From Maribacter sedimenticola (GTDB lineage Bacteria; Bacteroidota; Bacteroidia; Flavobacteriales; Flavobacteriaceae), in contig NZ_FZNV01000001.1 in assembly GCF_900188415.1 (NCBI RefSeq), positions 124,001-188,000 of the forward strand: a stretch of DNA of 64,000 nucleotides. Direction: 5' to 3'. This document shows positions 35,344 to 44,684 of the stretch, one piece after another. The notes beneath the pieces were generated by a model, which saw only the letters and a list, made by a program, of their open reading frames with translations, searched no databases and was not told the DNA's origin. Position 1 is the stretch's first letter. The number at the start of each line of letters is the position of its first letter. Both the position numbers and the translations under genes were made by a program.

Positions 35344-36924
35344 CTAATCTTCATAATCCGCATTCACCAAATCTATAACACTTTCTACCGTTGGTATTTT
35401 GGCTACTTTTACTTCTTTGAAATGTTCCCTGGCCGCTTTTGCAGTGGTTTCCCCTATGCAATATGCAATTTTATCTGCCGAATTTTCTTGAAGATAACTT
35501 TCAACGTTAGACGGACTAAAAAACATAATACCCTTAACCTCTTTCGGAATTTTTTTACCGGACAATTTGGTTCTATATGCTTCTACTGCATGTACCGTAA
35601 TGTTATTTTCTTCCAAGATTCTAGGTAAATCTTCCAAACTTAAATTTCCATGAAAATAGGTGACCTCGGTACCGTTTAAATATTCGACTAAATAGTTGGC
35701 CAAATCGGTAGCGTTGTTTTCAAAATGTGCATTAATGCCAAATTTCTTTTTAATTAGTCGGCGTGTTTTTCTTCCCACGCAATACATATTTTCAAATTTT
35801 AGCTCATCAACACTACTGCTGGTTAAAACAGCCTCTACTGCATTTTTGCTGGTAAATACTACGTTTTTGTGCGCTTTTTTTAAAACGATGGGAGAAATAC
35901 GGTTGGGACTTATTTTTATAAAATCGTCTGAATCTGCATTTGCTGCTATATTAAGACGTAGCTGCTGTTCATTGGTCAATTTTTTAGTAGAAAAAACATT
36001 GATAGGGTTGCCTGCATTGGCTAATTGGGTCATTAGTCTTTTCCCGCCTCTTGCCAATATACTTTTTGCGCAATCAATTCCCAGATTTTGATGTTTTCCT
36101 AGAGGAGCGGTCAATTCCGCCTCTAACTTTTTACTTCCATCAACATTTAATAATACCCCTTTTAGCGTAACAATATTTTCTTTGTTAATATAGGATAACG
36201 CGCCGATCGGTGCGCTACAACCCCCTTCCAATTCCCTAAGAAATTCCCTTTCCAAGGTAACACAGATATCGGTTTCCTCATGGTTCAGTTGTGCACATGC
36301 TTCACGAACTTCTTCATCATCCTCCATGGCTACTACCATAATTGCTCCTTGGGCAGGTGCGGGCAACATCCAAGTTAGTCCTATGGTATTCTCTGGCTCC
36401 AAACCAATACGCTCCAAGCCTGCAGCGGCAAAAATGGCACCGTTCCATTCATTGTTGTACAACTTTTCTAAACGGCTGTTTACATTGCCCCTTAAATCTA
36501 CAACGGTGTGTGTAGGGTATCTGTTAAGCCATTGTGCCTGTCTACGTAAACTACCGGTAGCGATAATGGCATCACGTGCGCCCAAAAACTCTTCATTGTC
36601 CTTAAATGCCATGATATCCATGTAATTGCCACGTTTTAGAACTGCGGCCTTTACAATACCTTGCGGTAGGGCAGTGGGTACATCTTTCATGGAGTGTACG
36701 GCAATATCAATATCGCCATTGATCATGGCAATATCCAATGTTTTGGTGAAGACCCCCGTAATTCCTAATTCGTACAAGGGTTTATCCAAAATTAAATCTC
36801 CCGTAGATTTTACAGGAACTAATTTTACGGTATGTCCTAATGCTTGTAGTTGGTCTTTTACGGTATTTGCCTGCCATAGCGCTAACTCGCTATCGCGTGT
36901 GCCTAATCGTATTACTTTACTCAT
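35344..36924 (-). CDS. hemC: Fused porphobilinogen deaminase HemC - uroporphyrinogen III synthase HemD
   Basis: The 526-residue protein joins two consecutive steps. HemC (about residues 1-305) has RLGTRDSELALWQA, the catalytic Asp in DIAVHSMKDVPT, and the dipyrromethane-cofactor cysteine Cys236 in LEGGCSAPIGAL. HemD (about 310-526) has the two-lobed, weakly conserved fold with VVFTSKNAVEAVL and IMFFSPSNVESYLQ, and the C-terminal AYCIGETTAKAAREH. The fusion puts hydroxymethylbilane production next to the enzyme that closes the ring, and occurs in many Bacteroidota. The start overlaps the hemA stop by four bases, implying translational coupling. Confidence 0.96.
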   Translation of the reverse strand: MSKVIRLGTRDSELALWQANTVKDQLQALGHTVKLVPVKSTGDLILDKPLYELGITGVFTKTLDIAMINGDIDIAVHSMKDVPTALPQGIVKAAVLKRGNYMDIMAFKDNEEFLGARDAIIATGSLRRQAQWLNRYPTHTVVDLRGNVNSRLEKLYNNEWNGAIFAAAGLERIGLEPENTIGLTWMLPAPAQGAIMVVAMEDDEEVREACAQLNHEETDICVTLEREFLRELEGGCSAPIGALSYINKENIVTLKGVLLNVDGSKKLEAELTAPLGKHQNLGIDCAKSILARGGKRLMTQLANAGNPINVFSTKKLTNEQQLRLNIAANADSDDFIKISPNRISPIVLKKAHKNVVFTSKNAVEAVLTSSSVDELKFENMYCVGRKTRRLIKKKFGINAHFENNATDLANYLVEYLNGTEVTYFHGNLSLEDLPRILEENNITVHAVEAYRTKLSGKKIPKEVKGIMFFSPSNVESYLQENSADKIAYCIGETTAKAAREHFKEVKVAKIPTVESVIDLVNADYED

Positions 36925-38177
36925 TTCTCGTCCAATTCTAATTGAAAAACTTTTTGGATAAATTCTAAACTTGAATTGGAATCTACCGAGTCATCTTTAA
37001 GATGATTTGCAAATTGTTTGGTTATTTTTTGAATGATTCTATTGGTTACGACATCTGCCTGATCTGCATTAAAATTGACCGTTTTTTTAGATTGATAGTC
37101 AAGTTCCTCATCTTTCATGGTCTTCAGCTTCTTCTTTAACGCTTTAATGACCGGAGCAAATTTTCTGGTTTCCAACCATTGGTTGAAATCGTGCATTACT
37201 TCTTCATTGATCGCTTCTGCTTCTGGAATGAACTGCTTTCTACGTTCCAAGGTTTCATCTGTCATTTGAGACAAATGATCTAAATGAATAACAGTGACAT
37301 TATCCATGGAGGAGATGGCATCATCCACATTTTTTGGAACGGATAAATCTAAAATCAATAATGGTTTTTTGGTATATATCAGTTCTTTGGTAATCGTAGG
37401 TTTTTGTGCCCCTGTGGCCACGACCAGAATATCCGATTTTCTAATTTCTGATTGTAGATCCCCATAATCCTTGACCATAAGGTTAAACTTACCGGCAATT
37501 TTCTCAGCTTTGCCTTTGGTTCTATTGATCAAGGTGATGTGCGGATTTTTTGTGTGCTTTATTAAATTTTCACACGTATTGCGACCAATTTTACCTGTTC
37601 CAAAGAGTAAGATGTTCTTTTCCGAAACATGCTTTACGTTCTTAAGTATATACTGAACAGAGGCGAAAGCGACCGAGGTTGCCCCAGAAGAAATTTCCGT
37701 TTCGTTCTTTATACGCTTGCTGGCCTGTATGATGTTGTTGCACAACCGTTCTATGAACGGATTGGCAATGCCCAGCTCCTTGGAACGCTTAAAACTTTGC
37801 TTTAGCTGACTTATTATTTCAAAGTCACCAAGAATTTGGCTATCCAACCCCGTGCCCACTCTAAACAAATGATTAATGGCATCCTTGTTCTTATATACAT
37901 ATGCAACTTCTTGAAAAGCCTCTACCGTACCATTGGAATGGTCGCAAAGTAATTTGATAAGTTGAAAGGGGTGTTGGGCAAAACCGTGCAGTTCCGTTCT
38001 ATTGCAGGTAGATGTGGCCAATAAGCCATCTATACCCTGTTTTTTAGCTTCAATGAGTAATTTTTTTACAGCTACTTCATCTAGGCTAAATTTACCACGG
38101 GCTTCGGCATCGGCCTTTTTGTAGTTAAGACCAATGGTATAAAAGGAGTTATGTTTAGAAATATGATAGTCCTTCAT
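36921..38177 (-). CDS. hemA: Glutamyl-tRNA reductase HemA
   Basis: HemA reduces glutamyl-tRNA to glutamate-1-semialdehyde, starting C5 heme synthesis. The 418-residue protein has the catalytic Cys58 in LATSTCNRTELHGF, the GTGLDSQILGDFEIISQLK stretch, an NADPH-binding FGTGKIGRNTCENL, and the C-terminal dimerisation helix. Length is normal. It is the first gene of the minus-strand heme block, divergent from an AraC regulator with 192 bases between their starts. A candidate -7 box is at 38188-38195. Confidence 0.97.
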   Translation of the reverse strand: MKDYHISKHNSFYTIGLNYKKADAEARGKFSLDEVAVKKLLIEAKKQGIDGLLATSTCNRTELHGFAQHPFQLIKLLCDHSNGTVEAFQEVAYVYKNKDAINHLFRVGTGLDSQILGDFEIISQLKQSFKRSKELGIANPFIERLCNNIIQASKRIKNETEISSGATSVAFASVQYILKNVKHVSEKNILLFGTGKIGRNTCENLIKHTKNPHITLINRTKGKAEKIAGKFNLMVKDYGDLQSEIRKSDILVVATGAQKPTITKELIYTKKPLLILDLSVPKNVDDAISSMDNVTVIHLDHLSQMTDETLERRKQFIPEAEAINEEVMHDFNQWLETRKFAPVIKALKKKLKTMKDEELDYQSKKTVNFNADQADVVTNRIIQKITKQFANHLKDDSVDSNSSLEFIQKVFQLELDEK

Positions 38178-38187
38178 AAAGCGGATA

Positions 38188-38195
38188 CAAAAGTA
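38188..38195 (-). promoter_or_regulatory. Putative -7 box (TACTTTTG) for hemA
   Basis: On the minus strand TACTTTTG matches TAnnTTTG and lies ten bases before the ATG of hemA, implying a very short or leaderless-like transcript. No -33 TTG is at the right distance. Confidence 0.35.
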
Positions 38196-38369
38196 TAGTC
38201 ATCAACCGGATAAAAATAACGCTAGCGGTACAATTAGTAACGGATGCAGAATTTTTGGTCAAAAAATGATATTTATCAGTTAAATAGCTATAATTTTATA
38301 CTGTTGAAGCCTTAATCATAATTTTTTATTTAGATGCTTTCTAAATAGATAATATATTTTTTTAGTACG

Positions 38370-39260
38370 ATGAAAGAAAAAAATAACGCTCAAAGGTCAT
38401 ATGATGAAGTATTGATAGAAGATGGTTTGTATGTTCTTAAATTTCAGAATGAAGAGGATGTAAGTGTAGCCTATTCAAGGGAAATAAGTAAACGGTTCAT
38501 ACAATTTCATTTTTGTCTAAGAGGATGTGGTACCTTTTCATTCAACCAGGGCAGTTACAGTTTAAGCGTTACCGAGGAAAATTCCTTGCTGCTATACAAT
38601 ACGCAATTAGACCTTCCGCTAGATTTACGATTGGATCCAAAATCCGCCATGGTATCTGTGGTAATGACACTACGGAAATTTCATTCGCTCTTTACGGCAG
38701 AGGCGGATTATATTCCTTTTTTAAGTACGGACAATAAAGAGAAAAAATATTATGCACAGGAACCTTTTTCACCTTCAATAGCCGTAATTCTTAGTCAAAT
38801 TATCAATTACAACCTGCATCCATCTATAAAGGCCTTGTACGTAAAGGGTAAAATTTATGAATTGATCGCACTATATTTTAATAAAAGCCCAAATGCGGAT
38901 ATTGAGCAGTGCCCGTATCTTGCGGATGAGGAAAATGTAAAGAAGATTAAAAAGGCCAAGGAAATTATATTGGCGAATATGGCAGAACCACCCACATTGG
39001 CGGAACTTGCCAGTGAAATAGGATTGAGCCTAAAACGATTAAAAGAAGGGTTCAAGCAAATTTACGGGGATTCTGTTTATAGCTTTTTATTTGACCATAA
39101 AATGGAGTATGCCAAACGTTTATTGGAAACGGGTCAATATAATGTAAACGAAATAGGCTTAAAAGTAGGCTATAGTACGGCTAGTCATTTTATAGCCGCT
39201 TTTAAAAAGAAATACAATACTACCCCAAAAAAGTATTTAAAGGCTTTAGTAGGTAATTAA
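38370..39260 (+). CDS. AraC-family transcriptional regulator (PchR-like)
   Basis: The 296-residue protein has an N-terminal sensing domain of about 185 residues (FIQFHFCLRGCGTFSFNQGSY) and a C-terminal double helix-turn-helix: TLAELASEIGLSLKRLKEGFKQIYG and YNVNEIGLKVGYSTASHFIAAFKKKYNTTP. The N-terminal layout resembles PchR-type regulators that respond to iron-siderophore signals. Its position between hemA (divergent) and hemH suggests control of the heme genes by iron or heme status. That is inference from context. Confidence 0.92.
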   Translation: MKEKNNAQRSYDEVLIEDGLYVLKFQNEEDVSVAYSREISKRFIQFHFCLRGCGTFSFNQGSYSLSVTEENSLLLYNTQLDLPLDLRLDPKSAMVSVVMTLRKFHSLFTAEADYIPFLSTDNKEKKYYAQEPFSPSIAVILSQIINYNLHPSIKALYVKGKIYELIALYFNKSPNADIEQCPYLADEENVKKIKKAKEIILANMAEPPTLAELASEIGLSLKRLKEGFKQIYGDSVYSFLFDHKMEYAKRLLETGQYNVNEIGLKVGYSTASHFIAAFKKKYNTTPKKYLKALVGN

Positions 39261-39267
39261 ATAGATG

Positions 39268-40110
39268 TTAATTGGGCCTAGCGACCATAATTCCGGTATT
39301 ACTTTTAATCCCTTTTACATAGTCCGCAAGCGGTTTTTTGGAAATTTCGACCTGCATGGTACCCGTAGAAGCATGTAATAGATGAATTCTACCATCTGTT
39401 TCCCTTGTAGCAATACCGGTATGGGTGACATCGAGACCATTAATTGAAGTAGCGAAAGCAATGATATCACCAGATTGTATCAAATGTTCGTTCTCAGCTA
39501 TTTTATCTTGTGCTAGTACACAAATAGCCTGATTGTTTAAAAAATTTTCCGAGTCCTTAATTTTTGAAAAATTAGTGTCATCTGCCAAAAACGGATATAT
39601 ATCTCTGTGGGTACTCATAAAGTTGATGTCCTTGGTAATTTCTTCACCGCCAATTTCACCGGTAATATCTTTAATCAGTCCTTTTTCAGCATTGTTGGCA
39701 ATCCATTCAGAAAAATAATGTAGGCGTGATGCATACCCGTCTAAAGCCCCATTTTTATAACGGATGGTTTCCAGGTTTTTTAAATACGCCTCAAAAGAAT
39801 TCTCTTGTTGCTTAAGCAACATGGAAAATGCCAATACATTTTCTACAAAGGTGGTACAATCCAGACCTTGTAGGTTTACGACTAAGGTTTCCGTATCACC
39901 AATTTCCAATGTTTTGGCTACATACGGTGTTTTCATAAATGTTTTGCCAACGCTAACCATGGTTGCGCCAAAATCACCTTGCAACAATTCGTCTATTTCA
40001 ACTAGTTTATTCTCAACGGCTGCTCTGTCTTCTGGAGAGCAGGTGATTTCTTGGCATATTCCACAAGGAATTATGGTAAAAATAAATAGGACGGACAGTA
40101 ACTTTTTCAT
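39268..40110 (-). CDS. DUF1460 (NlpC/P60-like) cell-wall amidase
   Basis: The 280-residue protein has a signal peptide (FIFTIIPCGICQ). DUF1460 proteins have a circularly arranged NlpC/P60 cysteine peptidase fold and act as N-acetylmuramoyl-L-alanine amidases on peptidoglycan fragments. The catalytic Cys is in GLDCTTFVENVLAF near residue 80, and the His in DVTHTGIATRE near residue 230. HRDIYPFLAD and SGDIIAFATS are also family motifs. It follows the mechanosensitive channel gene by nine bases on the same strand, so both may be one unit dealing with envelope integrity. Confidence 0.9.
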   Translation of the reverse strand: MKKLLSVLFIFTIIPCGICQEITCSPEDRAAVENKLVEIDELLQGDFGATMVSVGKTFMKTPYVAKTLEIGDTETLVVNLQGLDCTTFVENVLAFSMLLKQQENSFEAYLKNLETIRYKNGALDGYASRLHYFSEWIANNAEKGLIKDITGEIGGEEITKDINFMSTHRDIYPFLADDTNFSKIKDSENFLNNQAICVLAQDKIAENEHLIQSGDIIAFATSINGLDVTHTGIATRETDGRIHLLHASTGTMQVEISKKPLADYVKGIKSNTGIMVARPN

Positions 40111-40119
40111 GCAGTAAAC

Positions 40120-41190
40120 TTATGCATTATTGTCTTTTGTATCACCTTGCTCCATTTGAATTCTTGTACGTACAATACTCTCAGGATAATTTTCCTGTAA
40201 AAAGGTAATGAGCTTTTCACGTACAAGCACCCTTAAATCCCACGCAGTAGATGAATCCTTGGCACTCATTAGGGCCCTTATTTCCACACAGCTTTGCTTG
40301 CTATCCGTAACTTGCAGTACGTTGACTTCCTTGTCCCATAAGGGTGTGCTCTCAAGAATTTTTGTCAATTCTTTCCTAAGTTCATCAAAAGGCACCTTGT
40401 AGTCCGTATATAAAAAGACCGTCCCTAAAATATCAGATGAGGTCTTGGTCCAGTTTTGAAATGGCTTCTCTATAAAATATGGGGTAGGTACGATCAACCT
40501 TCTTTTGTCCCAAATCTTTACAACTACATAGGTCAGGGTAATTTCCTCTATACGGCCCCATTCACCTTCAACAATTACCACATCATCCATTTTTATGGGT
40601 TGTGCAATAGCTATTTGAATACCGGCCAAAACGGTACCGATCATTTTTTGGGCAGAAAAACCTATTATAATACCCGCAACCCCTGCAGAGGCAAAAATAC
40701 TGACCCCCAGCTCACGTATACTCTCAAAACTCATGAGCACGGCACCAATGGCCAAAATGATTATTGTAAAAATAAAAATACGTTCAAGAATATTAAATTG
40801 TGTATAGATCTTGCGTGCCTTGAGGTTGTTTTCTGCCCGTACATCATAATTACTGATGATGACTTTTTTGACCATTTTCAATAAGTTGAGCATGAGCCAT
40901 GTAATAGAAAAAATGAACAGGACCGTACTGGCTTTTTTAAACCAATACCCATGTTCCTCAAGTTGTAATAAGGTACGCAATGATTCTGACCGTATTAGAA
41001 TGCTAATGAAGGTAAAAAATATAGGCCAGCTAATTTTTCTAAAGGTCCCTTCAGGTAACAGGTATTTAGGGTCTTTGCCAAATTTTCGCAAGAAATGTGA
41101 GATTAGCCAATAGGCCACCAATATAGCAATGAGCGATGCAAGGAACAGATAGAAATCATTTTTTGGAATTGTATCAAATATCGTATTCAT
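40120..41190 (-). CDS. Mechanosensitive ion channel, MscS family
   Basis: The 356-residue protein has about four membrane helices, then the MscS pore helix and beta domain: GVSIFASAGVAGIIIGFSAQKMIGTVLAGIQIA is the glycine/alanine-rich TM3 with its cytoplasmic end, followed by KMDDVVIVEGEWGRIEEITLTYVVV. Such channels open under membrane tension to release solutes after hypo-osmotic shock. Its neighbour encodes a peptidoglycan amidase. A divergent promoter region of 169 bases separates it from hemH. Confidence 0.93.
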   Translation of the reverse strand: MNTIFDTIPKNDFYLFLASLIAILVAYWLISHFLRKFGKDPKYLLPEGTFRKISWPIFFTFISILIRSESLRTLLQLEEHGYWFKKASTVLFIFSITWLMLNLLKMVKKVIISNYDVRAENNLKARKIYTQFNILERIFIFTIIILAIGAVLMSFESIRELGVSIFASAGVAGIIIGFSAQKMIGTVLAGIQIAIAQPIKMDDVVIVEGEWGRIEEITLTYVVVKIWDKRRLIVPTPYFIEKPFQNWTKTSSDILGTVFLYTDYKVPFDELRKELTKILESTPLWDKEVNVLQVTDSKQSCVEIRALMSAKDSSTAWDLRVLVREKLITFLQENYPESIVRTRIQMEQGDTKDNNA

Positions 41191-41328
41191 ATCAATCGTG
41201 TCTGTTTTCTGTAGGTAACATACTAATTTTTAATAGCACTAAAAATTATTTAAGGAGATATTGGCAGGCTTTATATGGGTATAGAAAAACTATTGCCTAA
41301 AATTAAAATATCATCGATCATCAAGTGT

Positions 41329-41336
41329 TATTTTTG
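41329..41336 (+). promoter_or_regulatory. Putative -7 box (TATTTTTG) for hemH
   Basis: TATTTTTG matches TAnnTTTG and lies 23 bases before the ATG at 41360. A -33 TTG at suitable spacing was not found. Confidence 0.35.
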
Positions 41337-41359
41337 CATTCAAATATAAAACGTAAGCT

Positions 41360-42403
41360 ATGAAAGGAGTTTTATTGGTCAATTTAGGTTCACCGGATAG
41401 TCCTACCCCAAAAGATGTTAAGCCATATTTAGATGAATTTTTAATGGATGAGCGCGTCATAGATGCCCCTAAATGGCTGCGTACTATTTTGGTTAGAGGT
41501 ATAATTTTACAGACCAGACCAAAAAAATCTGCAGAGGCCTATGCCAAAATATGGTGGGAAGAAGGGTCTCCTTTAATAGTGTTCTCAGAACGATTTACCA
41601 ATAAATTAAAACAACATACACAAATGCCCGTTGCTTTGGGAATGCGATATGGAACAATGACCATAAAAATTGCGCTGCAAGAGCTGAAGGATAAAGGCGT
41701 GGACGATGTGCTTTTGGTACCGTTATATCCCCACTATGCCATGTCAAGCTTTGAAACGGTCGTGGTAAAGGTGTTGGAAGATCAACAAAAGTTTTTTCCA
41801 CAAATGTCCGTGACCACGTTACCGGCATTTTATAAAAATCCCGATTATATCCAAGCGTTATCGGAAAGTATCAAAGAAGGGTTGCAGGATTTTGATTATG
41901 ACCATATATTATTTTCCTATCATGGTATACCAGAGCGCCATATTCGTAAAAGCGATCCAACAAGTTACCATTGCAAGATAGATGGTAGCTGCTGTAAAAT
42001 CAATTCCGTAGCGCATAATACCTGTTATAGACATCAGGTCTATGATACTACCGAGATGGTCAAAGCTTATTTAGGATTGCCCGAAGAGCAGGTGAGTTCT
42101 TCGTTCCAATCCAGATTGGCGGGCGACCCTTGGCTAAAACCTTATACCGATTATGAATTTGAACGATTGGCAAAGGAAGGTAAAAAACGCTTGGCGGTTA
42201 TTACACCTGCATTCGTAAGCGATTGTTTAGAGACTTTGGAGGAAATTGCCATGGAAGGCAAGGAGCAGTTTCTTGAAGCCGGAGGGGAAAATTATAAGCA
42301 TATACCCTGTATGAACGATAATGATGCTTGGGTACAGGTTATGGCAAAATGGGTGAACGAGTGGGAGCGTACCGGTCTTTTGGCCGTTACACCAAGTACA
42401 TAA
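41360..42403 (+). CDS. hemH: Ferrochelatase HemH
   Basis: HemH inserts Fe2+ into protoporphyrin IX, giving protoheme. The 347-residue protein starts with the standard GVLLVNLGSPDSPTPKDVKPYL and has the catalytic His in FSYHGIPERHIRKSD. SCFQSRLAGDPWLKPYTD is replaced here by SSSFQSRLAGDPWLKP, and the metal-path acidic residues are in ECLETLEEIAMEG-like FVSDCLETLEEIAMEG. Four cysteines cluster after residue 205 (CKIDGSCCKIN and NTCYRH). A DUF3050 gene and a MATE pump follow closely on the same strand. Confidence 0.98.
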   Translation: MKGVLLVNLGSPDSPTPKDVKPYLDEFLMDERVIDAPKWLRTILVRGIILQTRPKKSAEAYAKIWWEEGSPLIVFSERFTNKLKQHTQMPVALGMRYGTMTIKIALQELKDKGVDDVLLVPLYPHYAMSSFETVVVKVLEDQQKFFPQMSVTTLPAFYKNPDYIQALSESIKEGLQDFDYDHILFSYHGIPERHIRKSDPTSYHCKIDGSCCKINSVAHNTCYRHQVYDTTEMVKAYLGLPEEQVSSSFQSRLAGDPWLKPYTDYEFERLAKEGKKRLAVITPAFVSDCLETLEEIAMEGKEQFLEAGGENYKHIPCMNDNDAWVQVMAKWVNEWERTGLLAVTPST

Positions 42404-42435
42404 ACATAAAATTTAATTCTTAGAATATCACTGCT

Positions 42436-43209
42436 ATGAAAATCGAAGAAATAGAATCTGCATTAGTACCGTTAAAAGAACAACTAAGGCAACACGAGCT
42501 ATATACACAATTAACATCCATAGCCGATGTCCGTATTTTTATGGAGAACCATGTATATGCCGTTTGGGACTTTATGTCTTTATTAAAGGGACTTCAAAAT
42601 CAATTGACATGTACCACCATACCTTGGAAACCGGTAGAAAATACCAATACAGCAAGGTTTATCAATGAAATAGTTGCCGAAGAAGAAAGTGATCAAAATG
42701 AAAAGGGACAATATAAAAGTCACTTTGAAATGTATACCGATGCCATGGAGGAGGTAGGTGCCAATACCTTACCTATTCGTGAGTTTTTGGAACAGGTATC
42801 AGGTATGGAACGCATTGAGGAAACAATAGATGCATTGCAAGAATCCCATGCCGTCAAAGACTTTTTGCAATTTACATTCCATGTCTTGAAAACCAATGAA
42901 TCGCACAAAATTGCGGCTGCATTTACTTTTGGTAGGGAAGAATTGATACCGGATATGTTTTTAAAAATTATAGATCGCGCGGGAGAAGAAGCTTATCCTA
43001 AGTTGGGTTATTACCTGAAAAGACATATTGAATTGGATGGTGATGATCATGGACCATTATCATTAAAAATGATTCAGGAACTTTGTGGAGATGATGGGAA
43101 AAAATGGAAGGATGTACTGCAATATTCACAAGAGGCCTTACAACAGCGAATAAATTTATGGGATTTTATTGCTTCTAAAATCAAGGAGCAGTCTTTGGCC
43201 ACCGTATAA
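42436..43209 (+). CDS. DUF3050 protein, heme-oxygenase-like fold, candidate di-metal oxygenase
   Basis: The 257-residue protein matches DUF3050, a family in the heme-oxygenase-like superfamily. It is all-helical with no signal peptide. Possible metal ligands are spread over successive helices: Glu82-84 (VAEEES), His96 (SHFEMY), Glu168-169 (GREELIP), and His197, Asp203-204 and His205 (KRHIELDGDDHG), the type of pattern seen in heme-oxygenase-like di-iron oxygenases. Whether it binds heme or two irons is unknown. It lies 32 bases after hemH and 41 before a MATE pump, probably in the same operon, which makes a role in heme, porphyrin or iron handling worth testing. Confidence 0.85.
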   Translation: MKIEEIESALVPLKEQLRQHELYTQLTSIADVRIFMENHVYAVWDFMSLLKGLQNQLTCTTIPWKPVENTNTARFINEIVAEEESDQNEKGQYKSHFEMYTDAMEEVGANTLPIREFLEQVSGMERIEETIDALQESHAVKDFLQFTFHVLKTNESHKIAAAFTFGREELIPDMFLKIIDRAGEEAYPKLGYYLKRHIELDGDDHGPLSLKMIQELCGDDGKKWKDVLQYSQEALQQRINLWDFIASKIKEQSLATV

Positions 43210-43250
43210 CCATCGCAATAATTAGCACAAAACCAAACTAGAATTGCACT

Positions 43251-44627
43251 ATGGCAAACGTATCTTCAGATCAATTGGGATCGGATGCTATTTCAAAATT
43301 GCTGGTCAAACAGGCCGTACCTGCCAGTATTGGTATTTTGGTCATGTCACTAAATGTTTTGGTCGATTCAATCTTTGTTGGAAACTGGATCGGTTCCATA
43401 GCAATTGCGGCCATAAACGTTGTTTTGCCCGTTTCATTTTTTATAGGTGCTTTAGGTATGGCCATTGGTATTGGCGGTGCCAGTATGATATCTAGGGCAC
43501 TAGGGGCCAACAATAGGGAAAAGGCGTTGAGAACATTTGGAAATCAAATTTGTATTACGCTTATGGTAACCGTGATCATGGTTACGGTTGGCCTTTCCTA
43601 TGTGGATGAACTTATACCTGCTTTTGGCGGTAAGGGCTCTATTTTTGAAATGGCAAAAATCTATTATGTCATTGTATTGTATGGAGTGCCTTTATTGGCA
43701 TTGAACATGATGGGTAATGCCGTAATTAGGGCAGAGGGTAAACCAAAATTTGCCATGATTGCCATGATAATACCATCAATTGGTAATTTATTGATGGATT
43801 TTATATTTATCAATGTATTGGATTATGGTATGCAAGGTGCTGCTTGGGCAACAACCATAAGTTATTTTTTATGCTTTAGTTATATTTTATATTTTTTTCT
43901 TTCCGGACATTCTGAGCTTAAATTATCGATTAGGCATTTAGGTTTTAATATTGTAGTTCTAAGGGAAATAAGTTCCTTGGGTTTTGTAACACTTTCAAGA
44001 CAGGCAGTGGTCAGTGTCATTTATCTTTTAATGAACAATATTCTTTTTGATTTGGGCGGGGAGGCAATGGTGGCAGTGTATGCGATCATAGGTCGTATGC
44101 TCATGTTTGCTTTATTTCCTGTTTTTGGTGTTACCCAAGGATTTTTACCCATTGCCGGCTATAATTATGGTGCCGCTAAATATGGCAGGGTCAAAGAATC
44201 CATTTATACGGCTATCAAGTATGCAGCCATACTGGCTACAGTGGTCTTTACGGGTCTAATGATTTTTCCTGAAGAAATTGCAGGTCTCTTTCTTAGTCAC
44301 AAGCCCAATATGAGCGATGTTGAACTTGCTACCAACGCCTTTGTACTTGAGAACACACCGTCCGCAATGCGTTGGGTTTTTGCTGCAACTCCTATAATAG
44401 CTCTACAACTGATCGGGGCAGCTTATTTTCAGGCCATTGGTAAAGCCGTTCCGGCATTATTGCTTACCTTATGTAGACAGGGATTTTTCTTTATTCCCCT
44501 CATTCTCATCTTGCCTAATTATTTAGGGGAACTGGGTGTTTGGATTTCCTTTCCAATTGCAGATGTGCTTGCTACGATCGTAACAGGTTATTTCTTAAAA
44601 AAGGAAATTGAAAAGAATTTGGTTTAA
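43251..44627 (+). CDS. MATE-family efflux transporter
   Basis: The 458-residue protein has twelve membrane helices in two homologous halves, with the family motifs FVGNWIGSIAIAAINVVLP, GIGGASMISRALGANNREKAL, MMGNAVIRAEGKPKFAM and NIPNITQ-like PIAGYNYGAAKYGRVK. MATE proteins export drugs or metabolites using Na+ or H+. The gene starts 41 bases after the DUF3050 stop. Its location in a hemH transcript suggests that the natural cargo could be a porphyrin or related tetrapyrrole; this is inference only. Confidence 0.94.
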   Translation: MANVSSDQLGSDAISKLLVKQAVPASIGILVMSLNVLVDSIFVGNWIGSIAIAAINVVLPVSFFIGALGMAIGIGGASMISRALGANNREKALRTFGNQICITLMVTVIMVTVGLSYVDELIPAFGGKGSIFEMAKIYYVIVLYGVPLLALNMMGNAVIRAEGKPKFAMIAMIIPSIGNLLMDFIFINVLDYGMQGAAWATTISYFLCFSYILYFFLSGHSELKLSIRHLGFNIVVLREISSLGFVTLSRQAVVSVIYLLMNNILFDLGGEAMVAVYAIIGRMLMFALFPVFGVTQGFLPIAGYNYGAAKYGRVKESIYTAIKYAAILATVVFTGLMIFPEEIAGLFLSHKPNMSDVELATNAFVLENTPSAMRWVFAATPIIALQLIGAAYFQAIGKAVPALLLTLCRQGFFFIPLILILPNYLGELGVWISFPIADVLATIVTGYFLKKEIEKNLV

Positions 44628-44684
44628 TTCAATGGTTAATCAAACCTTTAAAAACATTTTTCGTAAGTAGCGTCAAAAACGCTA

